Below the pieces are notes generated by a model, which saw only the letters and a program-made list of their open reading frames with translations, made no database searches and was not told the DNA's origin. Of a stretch of 64,000 nucleotides of DNA, positions 51,348 through 59,182 are shown in pieces. The DNA comes from Gammaproteobacteria bacterium (GTDB lineage Bacteria; Pseudomonadota; Gammaproteobacteria; Steroidobacterales; GCA-2729495), in assembly GCA_014337915.1 (NCBI GenBank), contig QUBU01000015.1, forward strand, positions 1 through 64,000, written 5' to 3'. The translations under genes were made by a program, and so were the position numbers. How positions within the stretch are numbered: position 1 is the stretch's first letter; each line of letters starts with the position of its first letter.

Positions 51348-52126
51348 GGTTCTGCCTGCAGCAGGGCCGCGGCCTCGGCAGCCAGTTCATCGAGGCGCGC
51401 GCCCAATTGCTGCGCGGTCCGGGGCAGGTCGGCCATGGCGAAACCGGGCGGAACCTGCCAGGGCTCGCCCACCACGATCGCCACCCGGCTGAACGGCAGG
51501 GGCAGCAGGAACTCGTCCCAGCTGGACCAGCGCTTGCAGGGCCGGGCGGCGTAGGCCATCGGTATCACGGGCACCCCCGCCATCTTCGCCACCAGCACAG
51601 CGCCGGGCTTGAACTCGTGGCGGGGACCCTTGGGGCCGTCGGCGGTCAGCACCAGCGAGCGCCGGTCGCGGTGCACCACGTTGTACATGTCGCGCAGCGC
51701 CTCGCCGGAAGCGCGGGTCGAGGAACCGCGCAGGGGTTCCATGCCCCAGGCGCGGATCATCGCCGCCGGCACCTCGCCGCTCACCGAGGGACTGGTGAGG
51801 ATGGCGACGGGCATGCCGGCGCGCGCCTGGCGCCGGAGCAGCCAGGCGCAGAACACGTGCATCTGGTGCCAGTAGACGATGACGGCGGGGTTCCCGGCCT
51901 GGCGTGCCGCCTCCAGGTGCTCGGCGCCGCGGATCACCCTGACACGGCAGGTCGACCAGATCAGCCCGAGGACCAGCCGGATCACCGCCACCAGCAACCC
52001 ATACCAGAGGCGCCGGCCGGCCGACATGCGCCGCTGGGAACGCACCGGGATCCCGGACGGGCGAAAGCGCCGGGCGCGCTGGCTCGGGGCGTACTCTCGC
52101 GGCTCCTGCTCGGGTTCGCTCGACAT
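51344..52126 (-). CDS. DUF374-type lysophospholipid acyltransferase family protein
   Basis: About 260 residues from MSSEPEQEPREYAPSQ. A membrane-near helix (LWYGLLVAVIRLVLGLIW) is followed by AVIVYWHQMHVFCAWLL, the His-containing first block of this group (HQxxx instead of HxxxxD), and by LTADGPKGPRHEFKPGAVLV, the second block. Members are LpxL-like or lysophospholipid acyltransferases of the inner membrane. It precedes and overlaps the methyltransferase gene and is divergent from the P450/fatty-acyl-AMP-ligase pair, a lipid-related setting. Confidence 0.87.
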   Translation of the reverse strand: MSSEPEQEPREYAPSQRARRFRPSGIPVRSQRRMSAGRRLWYGLLVAVIRLVLGLIWSTCRVRVIRGAEHLEAARQAGNPAVIVYWHQMHVFCAWLLRRQARAGMPVAILTSPSVSGEVPAAMIRAWGMEPLRGSSTRASGEALRDMYNVVHRDRRSLVLTADGPKGPRHEFKPGAVLVAKMAGVPVIPMAYAARPCKRWSSWDEFLLPLPFSRVAIVVGEPWQVPPGFAMADLPRTAQQLGARLDELAAEAAALLQAEP

Positions 52127-52286
52127 GCAACGGGGAAAAGTCCTGCGGCCGCGGGATTGTCGCATACCCCACCCCGGCGGATGCAGGCCGCTGGTTCCCG
52201 GCGGGCGATTGGCTGACTAGAATGGCAACGTCTCACTTCTGGCTGGGCGCAACCGGACCTGGCCGCAGCAAAGCGACCCCGAGCGC

Positions 52287-53612
52287 ATGACCGCCACCGC
52301 CACCGACCTTCGCCTGCCGCCCGGGCCGGCGGAGCGCCACACATTGAATGCCGACCCGGCGAGCCTGGCGGTCATGACCCGGCTTGCCGCCGAGTACGGC
52401 GACCTCTCCTGCGTGTGGTCGGCGGACCGCCCGCATCCGAGCCTGTTCCTCAACGATCCCGACCATATCCGCCAGGTGCTCGTCGGCAACTACGAAAACT
52501 ACGTCAAGGGCGTGGGCTTCGAGCGGGTGCGGATGCTGATGGGCAACGGCATCATCACCAGCGACGGCGAGCACTGGCGCCGCCAGCGCACCCTGATCCA
52601 GCCGGGCTTCACCCGCGGCAGCGTGACACGGTTGTCCGGGCGTGTCCTCGACCACAACCTGGAACTGGTCGAAAGCTGGCGCGGCCTCGCCGACCGTGGC
52701 GAAACCCTCAACGTCACCACCGCCATGAGCCATTACGGCCTGGAGGTCATCCTGCGGGCCATCTTCAGCGTGGACCTGCCACGGCTGGTGGCCGGCGCCA
52801 ACCCCTTCGCCTTCCTGGCGCAGGACCCGACCCGCGACATCCGCACCGTGCTCAAGGTACGCGAGCTGGGCCGCGTGATCCACGATTGCGTCGTCGCCCG
52901 GCGCGCCTCCGGCGAGCGGCCCCACGACTTCCTCTCGCTGATGCTCGATGCCCGCGACCGCCGGACCGGGGCCGGCATGACGGACGGCGAAATCCTCGAC
53001 GAACTGAAGACGCTCATCGTCGCCGGCCACGAAACCTCCGCCGGTACGCTCAACTGGTGCTGGTACCTGCTCTCGCATCACCCGGAGGTCGAGCAGCGCC
53101 TGCTGCAGGAGATCCGCAGCGCGCTGCCTGGCGCGGGCTTCAGCTTCGAGCAGCTGATGGGCCTCGAATACATGGCGCGGGTGCTCAAGGAGACGCTGCG
53201 CCTGTACCCGCCGGTCTGGCTCTTCAGCCGCCGCGCGGTCGGGCCGGACCGCATCGGCGGCTACGACGTGCCCGCCGGTGCCCACATCTTCATCTCGCCC
53301 TACCTGCTGCACCGCAATCCGCGCTTCTGGGAAGACCCGGAGCGCTTCGACCCGGACCGCTTCGCCGGCCCGCAGGGCGAGGCGCGCGAAAAGGCTGCCT
53401 TCATCCCCTTCTCGGCCGGCGCCCGCCGCTGCGCGGGCGAGTACTTCGCCTTCGTCGAGATGAACATGCACCTCGCGCTGCTGCTACCCCGCTACCGGCT
53501 CAGCTGCGTCGACCAGGCGCCGATGGACATCGATCCGGCCATCAACCTGCGCAGCCGCTCCGGCATCATGATGGCCGTGGCCCACCGACCCAGGGAAAAC
53601 CCCGCCCCATGA
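52287..53612 (+). CDS. Cytochrome P450
   Basis: 441 residues. The I-helix oxygen-activation motif is AGHETSAGT, the K-helix ExxR is in KETLRLYPPVW, and the haem loop FSAGARRCAGEYFA supplies the axial Cys. The N-terminus has no membrane anchor, so it is a soluble class I enzyme needing separate ferredoxin and reductase, which are not adjacent. The general look is of the fatty-acid or long-chain hydroxylating clades. The stop overlaps the next start as ATGA, tying it to the fatty-acyl-AMP ligase. Confidence 0.93.
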   Translation: MTATATDLRLPPGPAERHTLNADPASLAVMTRLAAEYGDLSCVWSADRPHPSLFLNDPDHIRQVLVGNYENYVKGVGFERVRMLMGNGIITSDGEHWRRQRTLIQPGFTRGSVTRLSGRVLDHNLELVESWRGLADRGETLNVTTAMSHYGLEVILRAIFSVDLPRLVAGANPFAFLAQDPTRDIRTVLKVRELGRVIHDCVVARRASGERPHDFLSLMLDARDRRTGAGMTDGEILDELKTLIVAGHETSAGTLNWCWYLLSHHPEVEQRLLQEIRSALPGAGFSFEQLMGLEYMARVLKETLRLYPPVWLFSRRAVGPDRIGGYDVPAGAHIFISPYLLHRNPRFWEDPERFDPDRFAGPQGEAREKAAFIPFSAGARRCAGEYFAFVEMNMHLALLLPRYRLSCVDQAPMDIDPAINLRSRSGIMMAVAHRPRENPAP

Positions 53613-55564
53613 AGCTGCCCGACACCCTGACCCAGGCGCTGGATGCGCGCGCCGGCATGCGCCGCCACATCCACTACATCGCCGGCGAGGAGCAGAAGAG
53701 CCAGATGAGCTTCGCTGCCCTGAAGGCCACGGCGCTCGGCGTGCTGCGGCACTTCCAGGACTTCGGCATGCAGGCCGGGGACGAGCTCATCATCTTCACC
53801 AGCAGCAACGAGCAGTTCATCGACAGCTTCTGGGCCTGCCTCTACGGCGGCATCGTGCCGGTGCCGGTCGCCGTCGGCATCAGCGACGACCATCGCCTGA
53901 AGCTGCTGAAGATCTTCCGCCAGCTGCGCCATCCCTGGGTCTACACGGAGAAGGCCCAGCTCGGCCGCCTGCGGGAGTACGCCGCAGAAGCGGGGCTGCT
54001 CGCGGAGTTCGAGGCGCTGAACGCGCGGGCACTGCCGGTGGAGAACCTGCGCGAGCTCGCCGGTGCCGGCACGCCGCGGCTGGCGAAGCCCGGCGACGTG
54101 GCCTTCATCCAGTTCTCCTCCGGGTCCACCAGCGATCCGAAGGGCGTGGTCCTCACCCATGCCAACGTCATGGCGAACCTGCGCGGCATCACCCGCTGCG
54201 CGGCCTTCACCGAAGAGGATGTGAGCCTGTCCTGGATGCCGCTGACCCATGACATGGGACTGATCGGCTTCCATCTCTGCATGCTCGCCTCGGGCATCGA
54301 GCACACCATCATGGACACGCGGCTGTTCAGCCGCCGGCCGCTGCTGTGGCTGCAGGAGGCGGCCCAGCGCGGCGCCACCCTGCTCAGCTCGCCGAACTTC
54401 GGCTACAAGCATTTCCTGAAGGTGTTCGAGTCGCGCGGCCTGGACGCGATCGACCTGTCGCGGGTGCGGCTCATCTTCAACGGCGCCGAGCCGATTTCCG
54501 TGCCGCTATGCGAACGCTTCCTCCAGGCCATGGCGCCCTTCGGCCTGCGCCGCGAGGCGATGTACCCGGTCTACGGCCTCGCCGAGGCCAGCCTCGCGGT
54601 GACGTTCCCACCGCCCGGGCGCGCGTACCGCACGGTCACGGTCGACCGCCGCAGCCTCGGCGCCGGCCAGGCCGTCCGCAGCATCGATGCGGGCCAGCGC
54701 GATGCACTGGAGCTGATGCGGCTCGGAAGCGCCGTGGACCATTGCGCCATCCGCATCGTCGACGACTCCGGTGCGGTCGTTGCCGGCGGCCATGTCGGGC
54801 ACATCGAGATCCGCGGCGACAACGTCACCGGCGGCTATCACGGCGGGGTCAACGCCGAGGCTTTCACCACCGACGGCTGGCTGCGCACCGGCGACCTCGG
54901 CTTCGAGGTCGAGGGCGAGCTGGTGGTGACCGGCCGCCACAAGGAACTGATCTTTGCCAACGGCGAGAACTGCTATCCGCACGACATCGAGTCGATTGCC
55001 GCGGACGGCACCGGCGTCGAGCTGGGCAAGCTGGCCGTGGCCGGCGCGCGGCGCCCCGGAGCCGACGAAGACGAGCTGCTGGTGTTCCTGCTGCACCGGT
55101 CGGCGCTCGCCGATTTCATCCCGCTCGCCAATCGCGTGCGCCGGCGCATCACCGAGCAGACCGCGCTGCAGGTGGCGCATCTGCTGCCGGTGAAGAACAT
55201 CCCCAAGACCACCAGCGGCAAGGTCCAGCGCGGCCTGCTGGCGCGTGCCTACGAGGAGGGCCAGTTCGACGCCGTTATGCAGGAACTCGACGCCATGCGG
55301 CTCGAGCACCACGACCCCTCGGTGGAGACCGAATCCGACATCGTGCAGCTGCTGCGGCGCATTTTTGCCAGCGTGGTCACCGACCGCCGGGTCGGCGTCG
55401 ACGACGACTTCTTCGAGATCGGCATCAGTTCCATCGCGCTCGCCCAGATCTTCGAGCGCATCGACGAGGAATACCCCGGCCTGCTTGCCATCGAGGACCT
55501 GTTCGACAGGACCTCCATCCGCGCCATCGCCGCCTTCCTCGAGGAACGCCTTACGGAGAGATAG
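53609..55564 (+). CDS. Fatty-acyl-AMP ligase with C-terminal acyl carrier domain
   Basis: 651 residues. VAFIQFSSGSTSDPKGVVLT is the ATP loop, SLSWMPLTHDMGLIGFH and YPVYGLAEASLAVTF are fatty-acyl-AMP-ligase signatures, and TTSGKVQRGLLA holds the catalytic Lys. From about 575 an acyl carrier domain follows, with the phosphopantetheine Ser near 608 in EIGISSIALA. Such fusions load a fatty acid as AMP ester onto their own carrier arm. The P450 upstream, coupled by ATGA, is well placed to oxidise the carrier-bound chain. No ketosynthase, NRPS module or releasing domain is in the window. Confidence 0.92.
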   Translation: MKLPDTLTQALDARAGMRRHIHYIAGEEQKSQMSFAALKATALGVLRHFQDFGMQAGDELIIFTSSNEQFIDSFWACLYGGIVPVPVAVGISDDHRLKLLKIFRQLRHPWVYTEKAQLGRLREYAAEAGLLAEFEALNARALPVENLRELAGAGTPRLAKPGDVAFIQFSSGSTSDPKGVVLTHANVMANLRGITRCAAFTEEDVSLSWMPLTHDMGLIGFHLCMLASGIEHTIMDTRLFSRRPLLWLQEAAQRGATLLSSPNFGYKHFLKVFESRGLDAIDLSRVRLIFNGAEPISVPLCERFLQAMAPFGLRREAMYPVYGLAEASLAVTFPPPGRAYRTVTVDRRSLGAGQAVRSIDAGQRDALELMRLGSAVDHCAIRIVDDSGAVVAGGHVGHIEIRGDNVTGGYHGGVNAEAFTTDGWLRTGDLGFEVEGELVVTGRHKELIFANGENCYPHDIESIAADGTGVELGKLAVAGARRPGADEDELLVFLLHRSALADFIPLANRVRRRITEQTALQVAHLLPVKNIPKTTSGKVQRGLLARAYEEGQFDAVMQELDAMRLEHHDPSVETESDIVQLLRRIFASVVTDRRVGVDDDFFEIGISSIALAQIFERIDEEYPGLLAIEDLFDRTSIRAIAAFLEERLTER

Positions 55565-55630
55565 GGGAGATAAGGGGACAGTTTACTTATCTCCCCAAGG
55601 GAGATAAGTAAACTGTCCCCTTATCTCCCC
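55564..55630. repeat. Long inverted repeat with GGGGACAGTTTACT core (copy 2)
   Basis: Two perfect 32-base arms (55564-55595, 55599-55630) with a three-base loop. The core AAGGGGACAGTTTACT is shared with the copy at 17498, and the flanks GGGAGATAA/TTATCTCCC occur four times within it. It fills the gap between two convergent genes and may stop transcription from both sides. Confidence 0.88.
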
Positions 55631-56668
55631 TTACCTCTCCCCGTTGAGCCGCCATTCGGCGCGGTAGTTGAGGCCGAGGCGGACCAGGCGCTGCAGGAGG
55701 CCGGCGTAGTCGAGGCCTTCGCTGGCAGCGGATTCGGCGAAGTCCTCGCCCTGCGCCAGGTTCGGGTTGCAGTTGGCCTCCAGCACCCAGACGCTGCCGT
55801 CCGCGCGCATACGGAAATCCATGCGCGCATAGCCGCTCATGTGCAGCGCCCGGTAGATTCGCTTGGCGAGGCGCCCGATCCGCTCGTGGTCCGCGGCCGT
55901 CAGCCCGTTGGCGCGGCCGGTGCGGATGCCATGCTTCTTCTGGTACTTCAGGTCCCACTTCACCTTGCGCGTGGCGATCCCTGCCATGGCTTCGGGCAGC
56001 GTGCCGAAATCCATCTCCCAGACCGGGAAGGTGCTGAGCCGGTCGTTGCCGCAGACGCCGACATAGAGCTCGCGCCCCTCGATGTACTCCTCCACCAGCG
56101 CATCGGTGCGCGTGCTCTCGTGGATGAAATCGATGCGCTCCTTGAGCTTCGCCCGATCCTCGACGATGGAGGCCTGCGCAATGCCGAGCGAGGCATCCTC
56201 GGTAGCCGACTTCACGAACAGCGGGAACTTCAGCTTGCCGGAGAGCCGGTACGGATGCCCGTGGCGAAAGATGACGAACTGCGGCGTCGGGATCCGGTGC
56301 CAGGAGAGGATCTGCTTCGACAGCACCTTGTCCCGCGACAGCATCATGCCGCGCGGATTGCAGCCGGTGTACGGCTGGCGCATCAGCTCAAGGTAGGCGA
56401 CGATGTGCTGGTCGTAGGTGATGATCCCCTGGAACTCCTGCAGCAGGTTGAAGGCCACGTCCGGCTTCCAGTTGGCGACCGCGGCACGCAGGTCGGCAAG
56501 GTTGTCGTACAGGCCCAGCATTCGCACCTCGTGGCCGGCGGCCTTGAGCTGCGTCATGACGTCGTACTCGGTCTTCCACTCGTTGATCTGCTGCTCGGTG
56601 TAGCCCTCCAGGCTGTCCGGCGGCACCAGGCTCTCGTGGGTCAGCACCAGCACGCGCAGTTTCTTCAT
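55631..56668 (-). CDS. ATP-grasp ligase of the D-alanine-D-alanine-ligase-like group
   Basis: 345 residues. The N-terminal substrate domain is followed by the ATP-grasp core: FPLFVKSATEDASLGIAQ, then VEEYIEGRELYVGV, and the metal site FRMRADGSVWVLEANCNPNL. The fold forms amide bonds between a carboxylate and an amine with ATP. Long insertions such as KVKWDLKYQKKHG and the absence of cell-wall genes make a true Ddl unlikely. Its start overlaps the zinc-peptidase stop as ATGA, an arrangement suggesting a joint role in a peptide or amino-acid conjugate pathway. Confidence 0.87.
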   Translation of the reverse strand: MKKLRVLVLTHESLVPPDSLEGYTEQQINEWKTEYDVMTQLKAAGHEVRMLGLYDNLADLRAAVANWKPDVAFNLLQEFQGIITYDQHIVAYLELMRQPYTGCNPRGMMLSRDKVLSKQILSWHRIPTPQFVIFRHGHPYRLSGKLKFPLFVKSATEDASLGIAQASIVEDRAKLKERIDFIHESTRTDALVEEYIEGRELYVGVCGNDRLSTFPVWEMDFGTLPEAMAGIATRKVKWDLKYQKKHGIRTGRANGLTAADHERIGRLAKRIYRALHMSGYARMDFRMRADGSVWVLEANCNPNLAQGEDFAESAASEGLDYAGLLQRLVRLGLNYRAEWRLNGER

Positions 56669-57801
56669 AGGGTGTACCGCTCGCGGCCACGCCGCACGAA
56701 ATCGAACACGATGCGCTCGAGCAGCGCGAACAGCTCGCGCTGCGTGACCCGCAGGGAGCCCACCACCACCAGGTCGAGCTCGCGTGCCCGGCGGATGACC
56801 ATGCGCAGCACGTGGTGGACCAGGTACGGGTGCAGCTGCGAGCGCCGCAGCAGCAGCCGGTGCAGCTGCGGCCGCACCTGGCGGATGAAGGTCGCGGCGG
56901 GCTGCTGGCCGGGGTTCTCGTAGCGCAGGCCGAACACGCGCAGCAGGCGGCTGTCGTAGCGGCGGGCATCGCTGCGGTCATCCGCCGCCAGCTTGTCGCG
57001 GTAGTGCTGGCGCAGGCTGCGCCGGTTGCCGGTGAGCGGTTCGATCACCGCGCGCGAACGCACCGGCGGCGGCTCGCCGCGGATCTCCTGCATCAGTTCA
57101 TCCACGTAGCGCAGCTTGCGCAGCGCGTGCCAGGCCAGGTAGTCGCTGCGCCAGGTGGAGTTAGGGGCCAGCCACACGGCGAAGGTCTCGGCGAAGTCCT
57201 CGGTGGGATGGCTCTGCGCATACCAGTGGCCGAGGTGCATGACGTAGTTGCGGCTGGTGGTACGCGGCGTGTAGCTGCGCGGATACGGGCGCGAGGCCGG
57301 CCCGAAGGCCACCCGCCAGCGCTTGCGCCGCCGCAGCCGGTAGGCGTTGTCGAGCGCGTGGCCGGTCTCGTGGCGCAGGATGCGCGCCATCCAGCGTGCG
57401 TTGCCGCCCTCCACCTCGTGCATCATGCGCCGCTCGAGGCGGGCCAGACGCGGGTGCGCCAGGTAGAAGGGAATGGCCACGCCGGGCACGCCGTCCGGGC
57501 AGAACCATTCCTCCGCGAGCCAGAAATGCGGCCGGAACAGGAAGCCGCGGCGCTCCAGCTCCTGGTCGAGGCGCCGCAGGGCCGGCGCCAGCGGGCTCTT
57601 CTCCAGCACCAGGCCGAGATCGCGAAAGCGCAGGTCGAGCAGTGCCTCGTCGTCGAGGCCGGTCCACCACAGGCGTGGCCGGCGGCTGGAAGCGGTCGCC
57701 GCCGGGCGGCGCGCCTTGCGGCGGCGCCCGCCGGGAACCCTGCTGCGGCCCGGTTGCCGGGCCTTCGTCCCGCGTTGCTTCCGTCCCTTGCCCCGTGCCA
57801 T
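56665..57801 (-). CDS. Putative zinc-dependent metallopeptidase
   Basis: 378 residues. The first about 40 are strongly basic (GKGRKQRGTKARQPGR-like) and probably disordered. ILRHETGHALDNAY is an HExxH zinc-binding helix (about residue 143-147), with HPTEDFAETFAVWL about 45 residues on supplying a likely third Glu ligand, as in gluzincin-like peptidases. The C-terminal part is Arg-rich and helical. There is no signal peptide. It is followed by and coupled to the ATP-grasp gene. The substrate and whether it is a peptidase at all are inference from the motif. Confidence 0.78.
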   Translation of the reverse strand: MARGKGRKQRGTKARQPGRSRVPGGRRRKARRPAATASSRRPRLWWTGLDDEALLDLRFRDLGLVLEKSPLAPALRRLDQELERRGFLFRPHFWLAEEWFCPDGVPGVAIPFYLAHPRLARLERRMMHEVEGGNARWMARILRHETGHALDNAYRLRRRKRWRVAFGPASRPYPRSYTPRTTSRNYVMHLGHWYAQSHPTEDFAETFAVWLAPNSTWRSDYLAWHALRKLRYVDELMQEIRGEPPPVRSRAVIEPLTGNRRSLRQHYRDKLAADDRSDARRYDSRLLRVFGLRYENPGQQPAATFIRQVRPQLHRLLLRRSQLHPYLVHHVLRMVIRRARELDLVVVGSLRVTQRELFALLERIVFDFVRRGRERYTL

Positions 57802-57878
57802 GGCACCATCGCCGCCGATGCTGCGCCGAGTCTAGCAGGGTGGCTGCCAGACACTGCGCCCGGCTGTCATACTTCGTC

Positions 57879-58277
57879 GTGGCCAGACGCAACCGGAATC
57901 CCCTGCGGCTCATCCTCGCCGCCGCGCTCATGCTCGCGCCGCTGCTGACGCTTGCGGCTGGCCGGTACTATCTCGCGCGCGACGAGCCGCTCTGCGACAC
58001 CGCGGGCAAAGTCTGCCTGCTGGCCACGCTCAGCTACGACAGCAACTCACGCGAACTCTGGCTGCGCGGGCGCATCGAGCGCGCCGACGGCCCTGGGGTG
58101 CTGCGACTGATGCTTTCCGGCACCAGCCGCCCGGGCGAGGTCCACTACACGAGCATGGACATCGACATCCGCGGGCGCGCGACCGAGATCGTCGACTTCC
58201 ACATGATCCCCGACGAGCCGCGGGTCGAGAACTGGCGCCTGGACCGCGTGGGCTTCACCGCCAGAACCCAGCGCTGA
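57879..58277 (+). CDS. Small exported or membrane-anchored protein, function unknown
   Basis: About 132 residues from a GTG; an in-frame ATG at MLAPLLTLA is the alternative start, and no clear ribosome site decides. The N-terminal hydrophobic run (LILAAALMLAPLLTLAAG) is a signal peptide or anchor. The rest is beta-rich: CDTAGKVCLLATLSYDSNSR, then LRLMLSGTSRPGEVHYTSMD. Two Cys six residues apart may form a disulfide. Family not recognised. Divergent from the zinc-peptidase gene. Confidence 0.6.
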   Translation: MARRNRNPLRLILAAALMLAPLLTLAAGRYYLARDEPLCDTAGKVCLLATLSYDSNSRELWLRGRIERADGPGVLRLMLSGTSRPGEVHYTSMDIDIRGRATEIVDFHMIPDEPRVENWRLDRVGFTARTQR

Positions 58278-58292
58278 ATAACGGAAGAATTC

Positions 58293-58333
58293 GTTGTGTA
58301 GTTGCAACACAGCAACTACAACGGGCATTTTTT
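58293..58333 (+). terminator. Probable intrinsic terminator
   Basis: GTTGTGTAGTTGC pairs with GCAACTACAAC across a six-base loop, with a small bulge; GGGCATTTTTT follows. It would end the transcript of the small exported protein. Confidence 0.6.
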
Positions 58334-58476
58334 GCAGTATTACCTGTGGCTTTTGCACAAAAACCATGTAACATCACGCCGTCGCCTGGTTGTTCCCGCG
58401 GCCTGAACGAGCCACAGGGCAGCAGCGCAACGACCCGGCGCCGTTGTTGTTTTGTGCGAACGAAGGAGTATCCAGA

Positions 58477-59073
58477 ATGAAATATCTCAGCACCGCCGTG
58501 TGCGCGGCAGCCGTCCTGGCCGCCGGCCCGGCCCTTGCAGGGGACAACCCGGCCTGGACCTTTGGCCAGATCGGCTACAGCCAGGCGAGCTCGGGCGACG
58601 ACACCAGCGACGCTTTCGGCCTGGGCGGCAGCCTCGGCATCGCCGACCTGTTCCATGTCCAGCTGGACTACCAGAATGGCACCGTCGGCAACGATTTCGG
58701 CCCCGACCAGGACTTCGACGGTTACACGGTCACCGCCGGCGTGCACCCGCATATCGGCGCCGCCACGGATGCCGTGTTCAACGTCACCTACAGCAAGATC
58801 AATCTGGACGACACCAACAATGATGTCGACGGCTGGGGCCTCGGCGCCGGCCTGCGCCACATGCTGACCGACCAGTTCGAGCTCAACGGGATGGTCAACT
58901 GGAGCCGCGACAGCATCGATCATGTCTCCAACGGTGACTCCACCGACATCTCCTGGACGGTCGGCGGCCGCTACCTGATCACCCCCGCCATCTCGGCCGG
59001 CGTCAGCTACACCGACGCTGGTGAAGGTGTCGGCACCATCGACCTGCGCTACCAGTTCGCCGACCTGTTCTAG
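58477..59073 (+). CDS. Small outer-membrane beta-barrel protein
   Basis: 198 residues; AAGGAG eight bases before the ATG. The signal peptide (YLSTAVCAAAVLAAGPALA) is followed by eight or so amphipathic strands of alternating pattern (AWTFGQIGYSQASSG, DLFHVQLDYQNGTVG, ISAGVSYTDAGEGVG) and a C-terminal Phe (YQFADLF), the export signature for barrel insertion. The size fits OmpW/OmpX-type or related porin-like proteins. Function unknown. Tandem terminators follow the stop. Confidence 0.82.
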   Translation: MKYLSTAVCAAAVLAAGPALAGDNPAWTFGQIGYSQASSGDDTSDAFGLGGSLGIADLFHVQLDYQNGTVGNDFGPDQDFDGYTVTAGVHPHIGAATDAVFNVTYSKINLDDTNNDVDGWGLGAGLRHMLTDQFELNGMVNWSRDSIDHVSNGDSTDISWTVGGRYLITPAISAGVSYTDAGEGVGTIDLRYQFADLF

Positions 59074-59084
59074 GTCGCCGGACC

Positions 59085-59146
59085 ACCGCCCGCCTCGGGC
59101 GGTTTGCGAGAAACCGGACGCCGGCCACGAGGCCGGCGTTCTTTTT
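59085..59146 (+). terminator. Tandem intrinsic terminators after the outer-membrane barrel gene
   Basis: The first hairpin is ACCGCCCG/CGGGCGGT with TTT (59085-59105). The second is ACGCCGGCC/GGCCGGCGT with an ACGA loop and TTCTTTTT (59118-59146). The second is part of a 33-base repeat that recurs with one mismatch at 62137. Confidence 0.8.
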
Positions 59147-59182
59147 CCGGGTGCCTGCCGGCACTTGCTACACTGCGGCCTG

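Noticed and set aside
52415..53608. Possible N-terminal extension of the fatty-acyl-AMP ligase
   Set aside because: It overlaps the P450 in another frame; the ATGA start at 53609 matches the ligase N-terminus.
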